Below, one piece after another: positions 27,279-36,984 of a stretch of DNA of 64,000 nt (its first letter is position 1; each line of letters begins with the position of its first letter). A program made the position numbers and the translations under genes. This DNA comes from DATFNI01 sp963787205. Lineage in GTDB: Bacteria > Bacteroidota > Rhodothermia > Balneolales > DATFMH01. The stretch is from contig CAWBCD010000034.1 in NCBI GenBank assembly GCA_963787205.1, positions 1-64,000 on the forward strand. Reading direction: 5' to 3'. Under the pieces are notes generated by a model. The model saw only the letters and a program-made list of their open reading frames with translations, was not told the DNA's origin and ran no database searches.

Positions 27279-29981
27279 ATGAGTAAGAAAGATTATTTCA
27301 ATACCCGGACGGAGTTCGATACCGGCTCGGGAAAAGCATTTTATTACAGTCTCGAAAAACTGGCGAACCAGGGATATTCAAATATCCATCGCCTGCCTTT
27401 TACAATGAAGGTTCTGCTGGAGGCCGTTCTGCGGAATTGTGATGGCTACATTGTTAGTGAGGATGATGTAAAGAATATCGCTAATTACGATCCATACAAT
27501 GTCAAAGACGTCGAAATACCCTTTAAGCCTGCGCGCGTTATCCTGCAGGATTTCACCGGTGTTCCGGCGGTTGTCGACCTCGCTGCACTACGTTCAGCCA
27601 TGCACCGGATGGGCGGTGATCCCAAGAAAATTAATCCCAATGTGCCGGTTAACCTGGTCATTGACCACTCCGTGCAAGTGGATACATTCGGTTCCGATTA
27701 CGCCTACATGTTCAATCGTGAGAAAGAGTTTGAGCGTAACCACGAGCGCTACGAGTTTCTGCGCTGGGGACAGAAGGCGTTTGATAACTTCAGCGTCGTC
27801 CCGCCATCACGGGGCATTGTCCACCAGGTGAACCTCGAATATCTGGCGCGCGGCGTATTCCTGGATGATGAAGACGGCAGCAAAGTTGCCTATCCCGATT
27901 CGCTAGTTGGTACCGATTCGCACACCACAATGATCGACGGTCTTGGCGTTGTCGGCTGGGGCGTTGGCGGTATCGAAGCTGAAGCCGTAATGCTTGGTCA
28001 GCCTATTTACATGTTACTTCCCCAGGTTGTCGGATTCAAACTGACCGGCAAGCTAAACGAAGGCGTGACAGCGACCGACCTGACACTGACCGTCACCCAG
28101 ATGCTCCGCAAAAAAGGTGTTGTCGGCAAATTCGTTGAGTTCTATGGTGAAGGATTGAACAGCATGAGTCTGCCTGATCGCGCCACAATCGCCAATATGT
28201 CGCCTGAATACGGTGCCACGATGGGTTTCTTCCCGATGGATGATGAATCATTGCGTTATCTACAACGCACCGGTCGTTCCGACGAGCAGGTTGAGCTTGT
28301 CCGCCGTTATACGAAAGCACAGGGCCTGTTCCGTACCGACGACACTGAAGATCCGATGTTCAGCGATACCCTACATCTCGACCTCAGTGAAGTTGAGCCA
28401 TCACTGGCAGGACCAAAACGTCCGCAGGATCGCATCACGCTTGCCAATATGAAGAGCGAGTTTGAAGAATCGCTTGTTCGCAAAGAACCTACCCGTGGTT
28501 TCGATTTGAAGCCGGATGAACTCACTCGCACCGGAATCTTCAAAAATGGTCAAACCGTAACCATGAAGCACGGAGATGTAGTCATCGCTGCTATCACAAG
28601 CTGCACGAACACATCCAATCCTTCGGTCATGCTTGGTGCCGGTATCGTGGCTAAAAAGGCGCTTGCAAAAGGGCTCAAGGTTCCTCCATATGTGAAAACA
28701 TCGCTGGCTCCCGGTTCCCGCGTGGTAACCGAATATCTGAATGAAGCAGGATTAACAGAATACCTCGATCAGCTTGGATTCAACCTTGTCGGTTATGGTT
28801 GTACAACCTGTATCGGCAACTCGGGTCCATTGCCCGAAGCCGTAGAAAAAGCTGTAAAAGAAGGTGATTTGATCGTAGCCGGTGTACTTTCGGGAAACCG
28901 AAACTTTGAAGGCCGTATCCACCAGAATGTGAAGGCCAACTACCTGGCTTCACCACCGCTTGTTGTGGCTTATGCACTGGCTGGTACCGTTGATATTGAC
29001 CTGACTAAAGATCCTATCGGAAAGGATAAAGATGGCAACGATGTATATTTGAAAGACATCTGGCCAACCACCGATGAAATCCTGGAACATCTCGACGACG
29101 CGGTTCGTCCGGACCTGTTCAAAAAGATGTACGACGGCATCGAAGACTCGAATGAAGAATGGAACAATATTCCGATAACGGGTGGTGAGCTGTACGACTG
29201 GAAGGAAGATTCGACCTACATCCAGGAACCACCGTTTTTCATCGATATGACGCATGATCCGGAACCAATCAAAAAGATTGAAAAGGCTAAGGTCTTGGTA
29301 AAAGTGGGTGATTCGATCACAACAGACCACATATCTCCGGCCGGGGCCATCAAACCGGATTCGCCGGCGGGCAAGTACCTGATCGAGAATGGAGTCAACA
29401 AAGAAGACTTCAACTCATATGGATCTCGCCGCGGAAATGACCGGGTGATGACGCGAGGTACCTTTGCCAACATTCGTTTAAAGAACCAACTGGCACCGGG
29501 CACCGAAGGCGGCTTCACAACGTATCCTCCGGGAGGTGAGACCACAACGATATTCGAAGCGGCTGAAAAATTCAAGAAAGAACACACACCGCTGATCGTA
29601 CTTGCCGGTAAGGAATACGGCACCGGATCATCGCGTGACTGGGCAGCCAAAGGTACATTGCTTCTTGGTGTTGAAGCGGTGATTGCAGAATCATTCGAAC
29701 GGATTCACCGCTCCAACCTGGTAGGAATGGGGGTTCTTCCATTGCAGTTTATGCCGGGTGAAAGCGTGGAAGTCCTCGGACTGAAAGGCACAGAGAAGTT
29801 CACGATTGATATCGATGACAATCTCAAGCCGAAGCAACGGGTGAAAGTGACTGCCGAACGCGAAGACGGCACGAAGGTCACCTTCGATACACTCGCGCGT
29901 GTCGATACGCCCGTGGAAGTTGATTACTACCGCAACGGTGGCATCCTGCACACCGTGCTTCGCAATTTCCTCAAAAGCTGA
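27279..29981 (+). CDS. acnA: aconitate hydratase A
   Basis: TCA-cycle aconitase, interconverting citrate and isocitrate with a [4Fe-4S] cluster, in the cytoplasm. 900 aa fits the AcnA/IRP1 class. The cluster cysteines lie in ITSCTNTSNPS and in YGCTTCIGNSGPLP; SLVGTDSHTTMIDGLGVVGWGVGGIEAE and the C-terminal GTGSSRDWAAKG and ESFERIHRSNLVGMGVLPLQF are family signatures. Codon use is more GC-rich and regular than in neighbours, as in a highly expressed gene. A clear terminator follows. Confidence 0.97.
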   Translation: MSKKDYFNTRTEFDTGSGKAFYYSLEKLANQGYSNIHRLPFTMKVLLEAVLRNCDGYIVSEDDVKNIANYDPYNVKDVEIPFKPARVILQDFTGVPAVVDLAALRSAMHRMGGDPKKINPNVPVNLVIDHSVQVDTFGSDYAYMFNREKEFERNHERYEFLRWGQKAFDNFSVVPPSRGIVHQVNLEYLARGVFLDDEDGSKVAYPDSLVGTDSHTTMIDGLGVVGWGVGGIEAEAVMLGQPIYMLLPQVVGFKLTGKLNEGVTATDLTLTVTQMLRKKGVVGKFVEFYGEGLNSMSLPDRATIANMSPEYGATMGFFPMDDESLRYLQRTGRSDEQVELVRRYTKAQGLFRTDDTEDPMFSDTLHLDLSEVEPSLAGPKRPQDRITLANMKSEFEESLVRKEPTRGFDLKPDELTRTGIFKNGQTVTMKHGDVVIAAITSCTNTSNPSVMLGAGIVAKKALAKGLKVPPYVKTSLAPGSRVVTEYLNEAGLTEYLDQLGFNLVGYGCTTCIGNSGPLPEAVEKAVKEGDLIVAGVLSGNRNFEGRIHQNVKANYLASPPLVVAYALAGTVDIDLTKDPIGKDKDGNDVYLKDIWPTTDEILEHLDDAVRPDLFKKMYDGIEDSNEEWNNIPITGGELYDWKEDSTYIQEPPFFIDMTHDPEPIKKIEKAKVLVKVGDSITTDHISPAGAIKPDSPAGKYLIENGVNKEDFNSYGSRRGNDRVMTRGTFANIRLKNQLAPGTEGGFTTYPPGGETTTIFEAAEKFKKEHTPLIVLAGKEYGTGSSRDWAAKGTLLLGVEAVIAESFERIHRSNLVGMGVLPLQFMPGESVEVLGLKGTEKFTIDIDDNLKPKQRVKVTAEREDGTKVTFDTLARVDTPVEVDYYRNGGILHTVLRNFLKS

Positions 29982-30016
29982 GTTTGAGACGTTAGATCTT
30001 AGACTTTAGAAATGAA

Positions 30017-30052
30017 AACGCCTGATGCTGTGAAGTGTCGGGCGTTTTTTTT
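30017..30052 (+). terminator. rho-independent terminator after acnA
   Basis: ACGCCTGA pairs with TCGGGCGT across a short loop and is followed by a run of eight T. It lies 36 bases after the acnA stop. Confidence 0.85.
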
Positions 30053-30111
30053 GAAGACAGGATGTAGGAGACAGGAGTTAGAATTCAGAAAGTCCCCCAC
30101 GTTACCCAGGA

Positions 30112-30251
30112 GATGTCATCCTGATTTTTCCCGGCTTGCCGGGAAAAGTAGGATCTCGTTTGCAACGAGCGCATCAGGTGCACGGATCGCTTCAGGACGT
30201 AAACGAGATTCTACGTCGGTCCGAAAATCGGACCAACATCAGAATGACATT
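30112..30251. repeat. GTCATCCTGA palindromic repeat, copy 3
   Basis: Left end GATGTCATCCTGATT with hairpin CCCGGCTTGCCGGG and AGTAGGATCTCG; right end ACGAGATTCTACG, hairpin GGTCCGAAAATCGGACC and TCAGAATGACAT. Inverted arms as in copies 1 and 2. Confidence 0.8.
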
Positions 30252-30298
30252 CCTGTTTTCCGGGATAATTTGTGACACAGAAAGAAATTCTGATTTTT

Positions 30299-30334
30299 CC
30301 CTTGACTCTCACACGACGTAAGGGCCTATCTTTG
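30299..30334 (+). promoter_or_regulatory. MerR-type promoter/operator
   Basis: TTGACT (30302-30307) and TATCTT (30327-30332) are separated by 19 bases, the over-long spacer typical of promoters controlled by MerR-family activators. The spacer is spanned by a dyad CCCTT (30299-30303) with AAGGG (30320-30324). It lies about 40 bases before the merR-like gene, which suggests autoregulation. Confidence 0.6.
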
Positions 30335-30372
30335 TTGTCAACCAACATATCAAACTAAAATCAAACAGGATC

Positions 30373-30960
30373 ATGACTGCGGGAAAGATGAAAATCGGTG
30401 AGCTGACAAGGCAAACGGGACTTACTATCCGTTCCCTCCGGTATTACGAAGAGGTAGGATTACTGGTTCCATCAGACAGAATGGAATCCGGGCACCGGTT
30501 GTATGGTCCGGAAGAGATCGAACAATTGCATCGCATTTTGTCGCTGAAACAATTGGGACTTTCTCTTGATGAAATCCGAACCAGCCTTGATGATCCCGAT
30601 TTTTCTCCGGGGGAATTGATTCGCAAACAGTTACGGCAGTTGGAAAAGGAGGTAAAGTTGAAGGAACAATTGCACGATCAGTTAGAAATGTTGGGGGAAT
30701 ACATCCAAAGATCGGAGAGAATCTCCGTCGATGAACTCATAAAAACCATCCAGATTATGAAGACACATGAGAAGTATTTCACACCCGGGCAGCGTGAATT
30801 TATTCATGAGCGGTTTAAAAAGGTCGGTAAGGACCGTATTCGTGTAGTTGAGCAGGAATGGACAGAACTGATTGCTGAAGTGCGAGCTGAAATGGAGAAA
30901 GGCACCGATCCGTCTGATGATACAGTACAGAGATTGGCGCAACGCTGGCAATCTCTATAG
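30373..30960 (+). CDS. MerR-family regulator, TipAS domain cut by stop
   Basis: 195 aa transcription regulator. The N-terminal winged helix is typical MerR (MKIGELTRQTGLTIRSLRYY, then GHRLYGPEEIEQLHRI), followed by a dimerisation coiled coil (about 85-115) and the first part of a TipAS-like ligand domain (KYFTPGQREFIHERFKKVG, AEVRAEMEKGTDPSDD, RLAQRW). The frame ends in TAG at 30958 in the middle of that domain, and the missing remainder follows in the same frame (next entry). DNA binding should survive; ligand sensing is probably lost. The promoter just upstream has MerR-type spacing. The start may be ATG 30373 or 30388. Confidence 0.9.
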   Translation: MTAGKMKIGELTRQTGLTIRSLRYYEEVGLLVPSDRMESGHRLYGPEEIEQLHRILSLKQLGLSLDEIRTSLDDPDFSPGELIRKQLRQLEKEVKLKEQLHDQLEMLGEYIQRSERISVDELIKTIQIMKTHEKYFTPGQREFIHERFKKVGKDRIRVVEQEWTELIAEVRAEMEKGTDPSDDTVQRLAQRWQSL

Positions 30961-31107
30961 AAGGAATTTACCGGTGGCGATACCGGTATTCAAAAATCAT
31001 TAAATACGATGTGTCAAAACGAAGATCCTGAAAACGTCTCCCATGGTGTCGTTGATCATGCTGTGATGGATTATATCGTCAAAGCGATGAAGACTGGTGA
31101 GGAATGA
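30961..31107 (+). pseudogene. rest of the TipAS domain after an in-frame TAG
   Basis: The frame of the MerR gene continues for 48 codons after the TAG, starting KEFTGGDTGIQKSLNTM and ending DYIVKAMKTGEE before TGA at 31105. This matches the expected end of TipAS domains (EFTGGDPGI-type motif). The whole protein would be about 244 aa. Only one codon is wrong, so this is a recent nonsense change, or a readthrough site. Confidence 0.75.
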
Positions 31108-31128
31108 TACGCCACACCTCACCCAAAA

Positions 31129-31178
31129 GATGTCATCCTGATTTTATCCCGCTGCAGCGGACAGCATCAGGATGACAA
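31129..31178. repeat. GTCATCCTGA repeat, short copy 4
   Basis: A 50-base version with only the two inverted ends (GATGTCATCCTGATT and ATCAGGATGACAAT) and little between them. It looks like an internally deleted unit. It sits between the convergent MerR and GH35 genes. Confidence 0.75.
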
Positions 31179-31207
31179 TTTTAAGTTGGGGTTTGTTGGA
31201 AGACGAC

Positions 31208-32383
31208 CTAGAAATCAATTCTTAGATCATTCTTCTTAACCACGTATTGGCTGTAAGGTGCAATGGATATGGAATCGATTTTTGGATCAGTTCCGGATTT
31301 TGGGGTTGGCCGTAAGATCAGGACCAGAGAGTTTTGTCCTTTTTTGAGCCAGTTCTTTGGCAAGTAGAACATGTCCTGAGGACCTTTGGGAGAATAATTA
31401 CCCTGCAAATGCCCGTTGATCCAGATTTGAACCTCACCTGTTGCATTGATCTTGGCAGCAAGCGGTGTGACCCAGTCCCGATGGGAAGACAGATCGAAGG
31501 TAGTCCGGTACCAGACAATGTTTCCGTTGTCGGAAAGCGAACCGTTGATATCGGCAGATTTCCCATTGAATGAGCGTATTCTTCCGGGGTTATTCCATCC
31601 TTCATGCAGACCTTCGAGTCCTTCGTTGACGGTCAGCTGTCCTGAGACGATATCCTGACCATATTTCAGTACAGCTGGTCGATATAATCCGCCGAGACCT
31701 TTCGTGTTTTTGACATAAACAGCCACCACGTTCTGACCGGCATGAACCAAATCCGAAAGCGGTACATTAAACGATGTATAGCGACCGTTTTCTTCCGTTA
31801 CTTTTTGGCCGTTGATGAACACTGTGGCATCGCCATACACTGCCTGAAAATCAAGAGCCAAATGAGAATCAGAGGCTTCTTTCGGGGTCAGGGTAAAGTA
31901 ATTACGGTACCAGCTTGCCGTTTGATTAGCCAGACCTTCTCTTAATAGCATTCTCCAGTCGTCAACCTTGAAATTAGGCCAGTGACGGTCGTCAAACCAG
32001 GTTTGGGATTCCGGGGGACGACCAACCAATGCTTTTGCGGGATGCGGCGACAACTTCCATGTTGACAATTCCGTTTCGTCCGGTTTTTTCAGGACGGACA
32101 TCGAGACCAATCCTTTCAGTTGCCTGCGAACGACATCGGGGAAATTCAGGCGGCTTCCGTTTTCGTATACAATCCGGATAGAATGTTCTTGCTGCCCATT
32201 CTGAATGATATCAGCCAGGTTAGCCGTGCTTGAATACGAATTCCCTGACAGGGATGGCACATACTTTCCATCCAGATAGACGCCATGCCAGTCATCATTG
32301 TAAAAGCTCAGTTTCAGGTATCCCTGTGATGGCAGGCTCACCTTGCCATTGATACACATAATAGCCATTATCATATAAGCCAT
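31208..32383 (-). pseudogene. GH35 beta-galactosidase, C-terminal part (frameshifted)
   Basis: Downstream part of the secreted GH35 gene. It holds beta-sandwich modules typical of GH35 C-termini: a galactose-binding-like jelly roll with WYRNYFTLTPKE, DATVFINGQKV and GQNVVAVYVKNTKGLGGLYRP, and a second one ending NIVWYRTTFDL, WINGHLQGNYSPKGPQ. The first residues up to about CINGK are out-of-frame translation of the upstream part. One extra base near 32330-32345 separates it from the catalytic half; removing it joins YQWQGE to LPSQGYLKLSF. It is unlikely to be translated alone. Confidence 0.8.
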
Positions 32384-34295
32384 TCATTCCCAAACTGGCA
32401 AATGTGCCATCCGGCATGGTTTTTATTGCTTGCCCCTGTGATCCATTTCCTGAAGGGTCGATTTCGGTGTAAGCTTTCGTAACCGGAATGGACTTGAACG
32501 GTGAATCTCCGGTTGTGACGGTGAATGTGTTTAAATAGAGATTTCCCTCTTTACGACTTGCCACATGAACCCTGTGCCTGTTCACCCTGACTGCGCGGGT
32601 TTTTTTGCTGCTTACAATCGTAAAATGATCCTCGCCGGGGCGGGTCTGTACCGACAGGTCGAATCGATTTCTATCGATGTGATTTTTGTTGATCAGATAC
32701 GAGTCGGAGATGAGGGTGATGGTGTTATCTCCTGAAGAAAAGACGCGTGTCTTGGCAGCCCGGTTCATCGAAGCCAGCCCGACCAGGGCGCCGTTTTCAG
32801 TTATCCATTGATCGTTATCTGTGATTTTTCTGGAGACCGAATTTCCGTTGATCGAAAAAGAGGCGTTTTCGCCATCAGATCCATAGCCTAATAAGAAAGG
32901 GGTCTTGCCAATCATATCGGCTTCATTGAACTGGATGTTGGCATCTTTAACGTGCACACCATCCAAATCTTTATTGATGAAAAGAAACTTCGCTCCATGT
33001 TTGGGCATCACGACTGTTATCGGTTGTTCAGAAGAGCCCTCATGGAGCTCAATTTGCGCAACTTTAGCAGTGTCCGTTTCATTTTGAACAAAGAGGATGC
33101 GCTGATTCCCTGTTCCCCTCATGAGCAGTTTGATACCCGGCGTACTGGTACTTGCTTCATCCCAGACTTTCGACATATCGGTATACTGCGCGCCGGTCAC
33201 ATGCAGGAAATCCCCGATCAGTTTTACTGCCCTGTATTTGCTCCAAAGACCGCCAGCCTCGGAAATGGGTGCTGTGTAATCGTATGAATTCGTGATTGTT
33301 GCAGCACCCCAGTACCCGAAATTCGTACCGCCGTATCCCATGTAGTAATTGAAGGCGTCCACACCGTGAGCAATGACAAATTTTGTTAGATCATTGACCT
33401 GGGCAGCCCCGTATTTTTGGGGGTACCGGATGGCTTTTCCGCCAACATCAGAAAACCATCCGCCCTGAAGCTCTGTGATCATGCCGGGTGAATAAGGTTC
33501 GGTGCGAAGCATGATCTGGATCGACTTCCCGACTCCTTTGAGTCTATATCCGGGATAAAAATTGTCAGCGTCCATGATCTGCGATAGTTCCGGATCGGTA
33601 TTATTGCGCGAAACGGAGGTCCAGCAGGTGATCAATGGGACATCAATATGATTATCCAGGGCATCATGGTAGAGAGATCTCAGGTAATTGGTTCGCAGGG
33701 TATCCGGTATCCCGGAGAAATCGTATTCGTTCTCCAGCTGCATCAGGATGATGTTGCCGCCGTTGGTGATGAGGTGCTTCCGAATTATGGGTAATACCTC
33801 ATTGTAATAATACTTGGACCATTTGATGTCGGCCGGGGTATCGGTTCGATAGCCAATCGCCTTATAAGCCAGCCAGTTGGGAAAACCGCCGGCGTTCCAT
33901 TCGGCACAGATGTAGGGTCCGGGCCGGATAATCACCCATAAATGATGTGCCTCACAGGCATCCAGAAACTTGTCCAGCTCGGAAAAGTCGGCATGCCCTT
34001 GTTTTTGTTCGTGGTAGTTCCACGGGATGTAGGTTTCGATGGTATTGAACCCGGCCGCTTTGATCTTATTCAGACGGTCGTTCCACAATGCTGGAGTCGT
34101 GCGGTAATAATGAAATCCGGCACTGAAAATGTAGACTTTCTTGCCGTTTATGTAGAAACCGTGGTGATCGTACCGGATAATGCCGGGATGCGAGAAATGA
34201 ACTGTTCGCAGGGAATCACTGCCGTAGCTGTTTACAGCAACGGAAAGAAGGATGAAACTGCCCAAAATTGTCAGGAGAGTGATCTTTTTTTTCAT
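32295..34295 (-). CDS. secreted GH35 beta-galactosidase, catalytic part
   Basis: 666 aa with signal peptide (KKKITLLTILGSFILLSVAVNSYG). GH35 catalytic barrel: GFHYYRTTPALWNDRLNKIKAAGFNTIETYIPWNYHE, RPGPYICAEWNAGGFPNW, acid/base E190 in QLENEY and nucleophile E275 in GMITELQGGW. Expected to release terminal beta-galactose from oligosaccharides outside the cell or in the periplasm. After about residue 640 the frame departs from the family (frameshift), giving a false tail ending ETELLQ. The catalytic domain is whole, so some activity is possible, but the stabilising C-terminal modules are cut off. Located with the GH2 gene in a probable galactoside-use region. Confidence 0.88.
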   Translation of the reverse strand: MKKKITLLTILGSFILLSVAVNSYGSDSLRTVHFSHPGIIRYDHHGFYINGKKVYIFSAGFHYYRTTPALWNDRLNKIKAAGFNTIETYIPWNYHEQKQGHADFSELDKFLDACEAHHLWVIIRPGPYICAEWNAGGFPNWLAYKAIGYRTDTPADIKWSKYYYNEVLPIIRKHLITNGGNIILMQLENEYDFSGIPDTLRTNYLRSLYHDALDNHIDVPLITCWTSVSRNNTDPELSQIMDADNFYPGYRLKGVGKSIQIMLRTEPYSPGMITELQGGWFSDVGGKAIRYPQKYGAAQVNDLTKFVIAHGVDAFNYYMGYGGTNFGYWGAATITNSYDYTAPISEAGGLWSKYRAVKLIGDFLHVTGAQYTDMSKVWDEASTSTPGIKLLMRGTGNQRILFVQNETDTAKVAQIELHEGSSEQPITVVMPKHGAKFLFINKDLDGVHVKDANIQFNEADMIGKTPFLLGYGSDGENASFSINGNSVSRKITDNDQWITENGALVGLASMNRAAKTRVFSSGDNTITLISDSYLINKNHIDRNRFDLSVQTRPGEDHFTIVSSKKTRAVRVNRHRVHVASRKEGNLYLNTFTVTTGDSPFKSIPVTKAYTEIDPSGNGSQGQAIKTMPDGTFASLGMNGLYDNGYYVYQWQGEPAITGIPETELLQ

Positions 34296-35320
34296 GGTTT
34301 TATTGTGATTGTATATGAACTATAAAGATGAGAGCCAAAGCACCGGTTTATTCCTGGGAATGATTCTACTATACTATCGAGGCAACCGTTTTGTCGGAAG
34401 ATACCTGGTCGGACCGGCATGAAGATGGAAGACATTCCCTGGCCCTTGAACTTCTATTTGATGTGCAGGGAATCAAAAATCAGGATTTATGGAGATCGAT
34501 CGTAGGGGAGGCTGTCAAATGAAATTCCATATTTCGTTTGAGAATCTGTAGAAAAGGGGGTAAAAAAAACGCTACCATATCGACAGAAAACGACGATTTT
34601 CTGTAATGATTCGGTATCTGTTACAGTCATGATTAGGGAGGAAAAAGGTTAATATCGGGTCAACTATTGTTATCGCTAACATCGTTATATAAACATCTTA
34701 TTCCTTAGTTGCAAGCTGGGATCAACGGGAATGTGAGGTACGAATAGGTGTGTTTTTTAATTCAATTACGTAACCCTTCTCACGGAGTTACTTTCAATTC
34801 GTAGGAACCAAGACTTCAAACGATTGTTATTTCTGGGATTCCCGTTTCCACGGGAAAGATGCACGGAGTTGTTTTGATTCCGGAGTTCCTGTAAAGGTAT
34901 TGTCATCCTGATTTATTCCGCTTTAGCGGGATAAGTAGGATCCCGTTAGCATCGGGAAACGATCGTTTCCGGTATGCCAATCGTCGCAAAGTTCTGAGAA
35001 ATACTTCGAATCGTAATTTGTAGCTGTCCCAAAAGCATAAATGATAAAATTTAAGTCTCATTTATTTAGGGGGTCAAATATGTCACGCTGGAAAACAACC
35101 CCCTCGCCCCCTTTTTTAAGGGGGAAAAACGACATGTTCCATAATGGAGGTTGAAAATTCTACTATTTTTAGGCAGTTCAATAAGTATAATGACTTTTCG
35201 GACAGCCTCCGGGTGGATTGACAAACCGGGTTTTCATGAATCTAAGCTAAATAATTAAGCCTCCAATTTTAATACACAGGTTTTTCTCACAGTCTCGGAT
35301 GTGGGGAGCTAGCTAAACTC
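34296..35320. other. 1-kb gap between GH35 and GH2 genes
   Basis: No gene with a start could be supported. An open frame without ATG (about 34379-34519) ends FDVQGIKNQDLWRSIVGEAVK and may be a gene scrap of unknown origin. It also holds a hairpin ACAGAAAA-N6-TTTTCTGT (34583-34604), half a copy of the palindromic repeat (34900-34970), and a CCCCCTTTTTTAAGGGGG palindrome near 35105. The GH35 promoter must be at its left end. Confidence 0.55.
34900..34970. repeat. GTCATCCTGA repeat, half copy 5
   Basis: Left arm only: TTGTCATCCTGATTT, hairpin CCGCTTTAGCGG, AAGTAGGATCCCGTTAGC, then AACGATCGTTTCC, which is shared with copy 6. The right inverted end is missing. Confidence 0.7.
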
Positions 35321-35545
35321 TCACTTTGCCTCAATTGTCAATCTGCCCGTTTTAAGCCCTTTCGAAACGGCCTCAATATGAATGGCTCCTTTTTTTCTAT
35401 TTGATAGAATATAAATTCGTGCTTTGCCCTCGAATACTTTGTGATGATCAGACTTGTACGGTTCAATATCATCGCTGTCGCCGTTTCCGATGCCATCATT
35501 GATCCCCGCGACCGGTAACCGAGACTCTGATCTCATTGTTTGCAT
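35321..35545 (-). pseudogene. GH2 beta-galactosidase, C-terminal fragment
   Basis: Last part of the GH2 protein in a shifted frame. From AGINDGIGNGDSDDIEPYK to ARIYILSNRKKGAIHIEAVSKGLKTGRLTIEAK it matches the Ig-like end of GH2 enzymes (NGD-P-EPYK pattern). The first codons up to about SRLPV are out of frame. The shift fits one additional G in the GGGG run near 35511. Not expected to be translated by itself. Confidence 0.78.
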
Positions 35546-36950
35546 ACGGAATAATGATCCCGTTCTTATCCGTAACCAGGATTTTTATGCTGGCTATGTC
35601 TTCACCATCGGCATGGATGTCTGTACGGTCGCTTTTCAGGATGATCTTGTCCGGTTTTCCGGCCGTTTGCAGAATATGTTGGGCAACCACTTTTCCATCC
35701 CGGTAGGCCACGGCTTTCAGTTCTCCGGGCTGGTAAGGGACCGTCCATTTGAGAACGGCATCTTTTGATTCGGACAACTCTTTAGATCCCAAAGATTTTC
35801 CATTTAGATATAACCGAACGAACGTGCAGTTCGTATAGGCAACAACGGTTACATCTTTACCGCGAAATTCATCCCAGTTCCAACTCTCCTCAACATGGGG
35901 GCGCCTGTTATGATTTGCCGTTTCGGGAGCAACACAGGCTATATAAACCATGGGTTTGTGCGTCCATAAACTCTGGCGATAGTAAAAGCGGGGTTTCCTG
36001 AAATCACTCAGGTCCACTCTTCCCGAAAGGCTGCTGCGGTTGGGAAACCGGCCGGCTTCGCCCAGGTAATCAACGCCGGTCCACAAAAACTGCCCCGCAA
36101 CAAAGGCATTGTCCTTAACCGCCAGCCATGCCTGATAGGAACCGCCATTTTCACTTCCCATAATCTTCCTGTGGGGGAACTCACTGTGATCCTTTTTGTA
36201 ATATTGTTCCTGGTAATTATACCCGACAACATCGAGCAACCCGGCATAGCCGGTCTGGTTGGATAGCGGGATGTTGGCAAGCGCAGCCGTAACCGGACGC
36301 GTCGTGTCGATCTCTTTGACATCATCATAGAGTCGCCGGGCTATTTTCGGGATCTGGTACGCAGCTGGCCGCCAGGGCTTGTAATCGGAACGGTCCGGAT
36401 CGGTATAGGGATCGTTCGGATAATCGATTTCGTTACCGATGCTCCACAAGATAATAGAGGGATGATTGCGGTCTCTTCTCACCATGTCCTGGATGTCTCT
36501 CTTATGCCATTTCCGGAAGAAATCGCTGTAACCGTTTTGGGAATAATAGGTCCCGAGTCCGGCAGCGCCCTTATTGGATCCAACGTTTCTCCCTTTGATC
36601 CATTTTTTCTTCCCTATGGCCCATTCATCGAAGGCTTCGTCCATCACCAGGAATCCCATTCTGTCGCATAACCTTAAAAACTCAGGTGCCGGTGGATTGT
36701 GACTTGTTCGTATAGCGTTGGCCCCCATCTCCTTCATGAGTTTGAGTCTCCGGTACCACTCTCTTTCCGGAACTGCGGAGCCGACTGCACCGGCATCGTT
36801 GTGCAGGCATACTCCTTTAATGGTTACCGGCTTGCCGTTCAAAAAGAATCCCTTGTCGGCATCAAACCGGATAGTCCGAATCCCGAATGAAGTGGTATCC
36901 CGGTCTTCCAATTGCTGATCCGCATAGACCTCGCTGACAATGGAATACAT
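35496..36950 (-). pseudogene. GH2 beta-galactosidase, catalytic fragment
   Basis: 484 aa middle piece containing the TIM barrel: GVCLHNDAGAVGSAVPEREWYRRLKLMKEMGANAIRTSHNPPAPEFL, acid/base Glu in LWSIGNEID and nucleophile Glu in IMGSENGGSY. It continues with the DUF4982-like strand module (FRGKDVTVVAYTNCTFVRLYLNGKSLG) and an Ig-like start. It lacks the N-terminal galactose-binding and sandwich domains, which lie upstream in another frame. Reading the frame upstream of its ATG gives RISVDHPELWSIEHPT, the expected link. So it belongs to one 37773-35321 gene of about 817 aa with two single-base insertions. Confidence 0.85.
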
Positions 36951-36984
36951 AGTGGGATGCTCTATGGACCATAGTTCAGGGTGA

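Noticed and set aside
35069..35140. CCCCCTCGCCCCCTTTTTTAAG stretch as a terminator
   Set aside because: It is far from any gene end and reads as a common intergenic palindrome.
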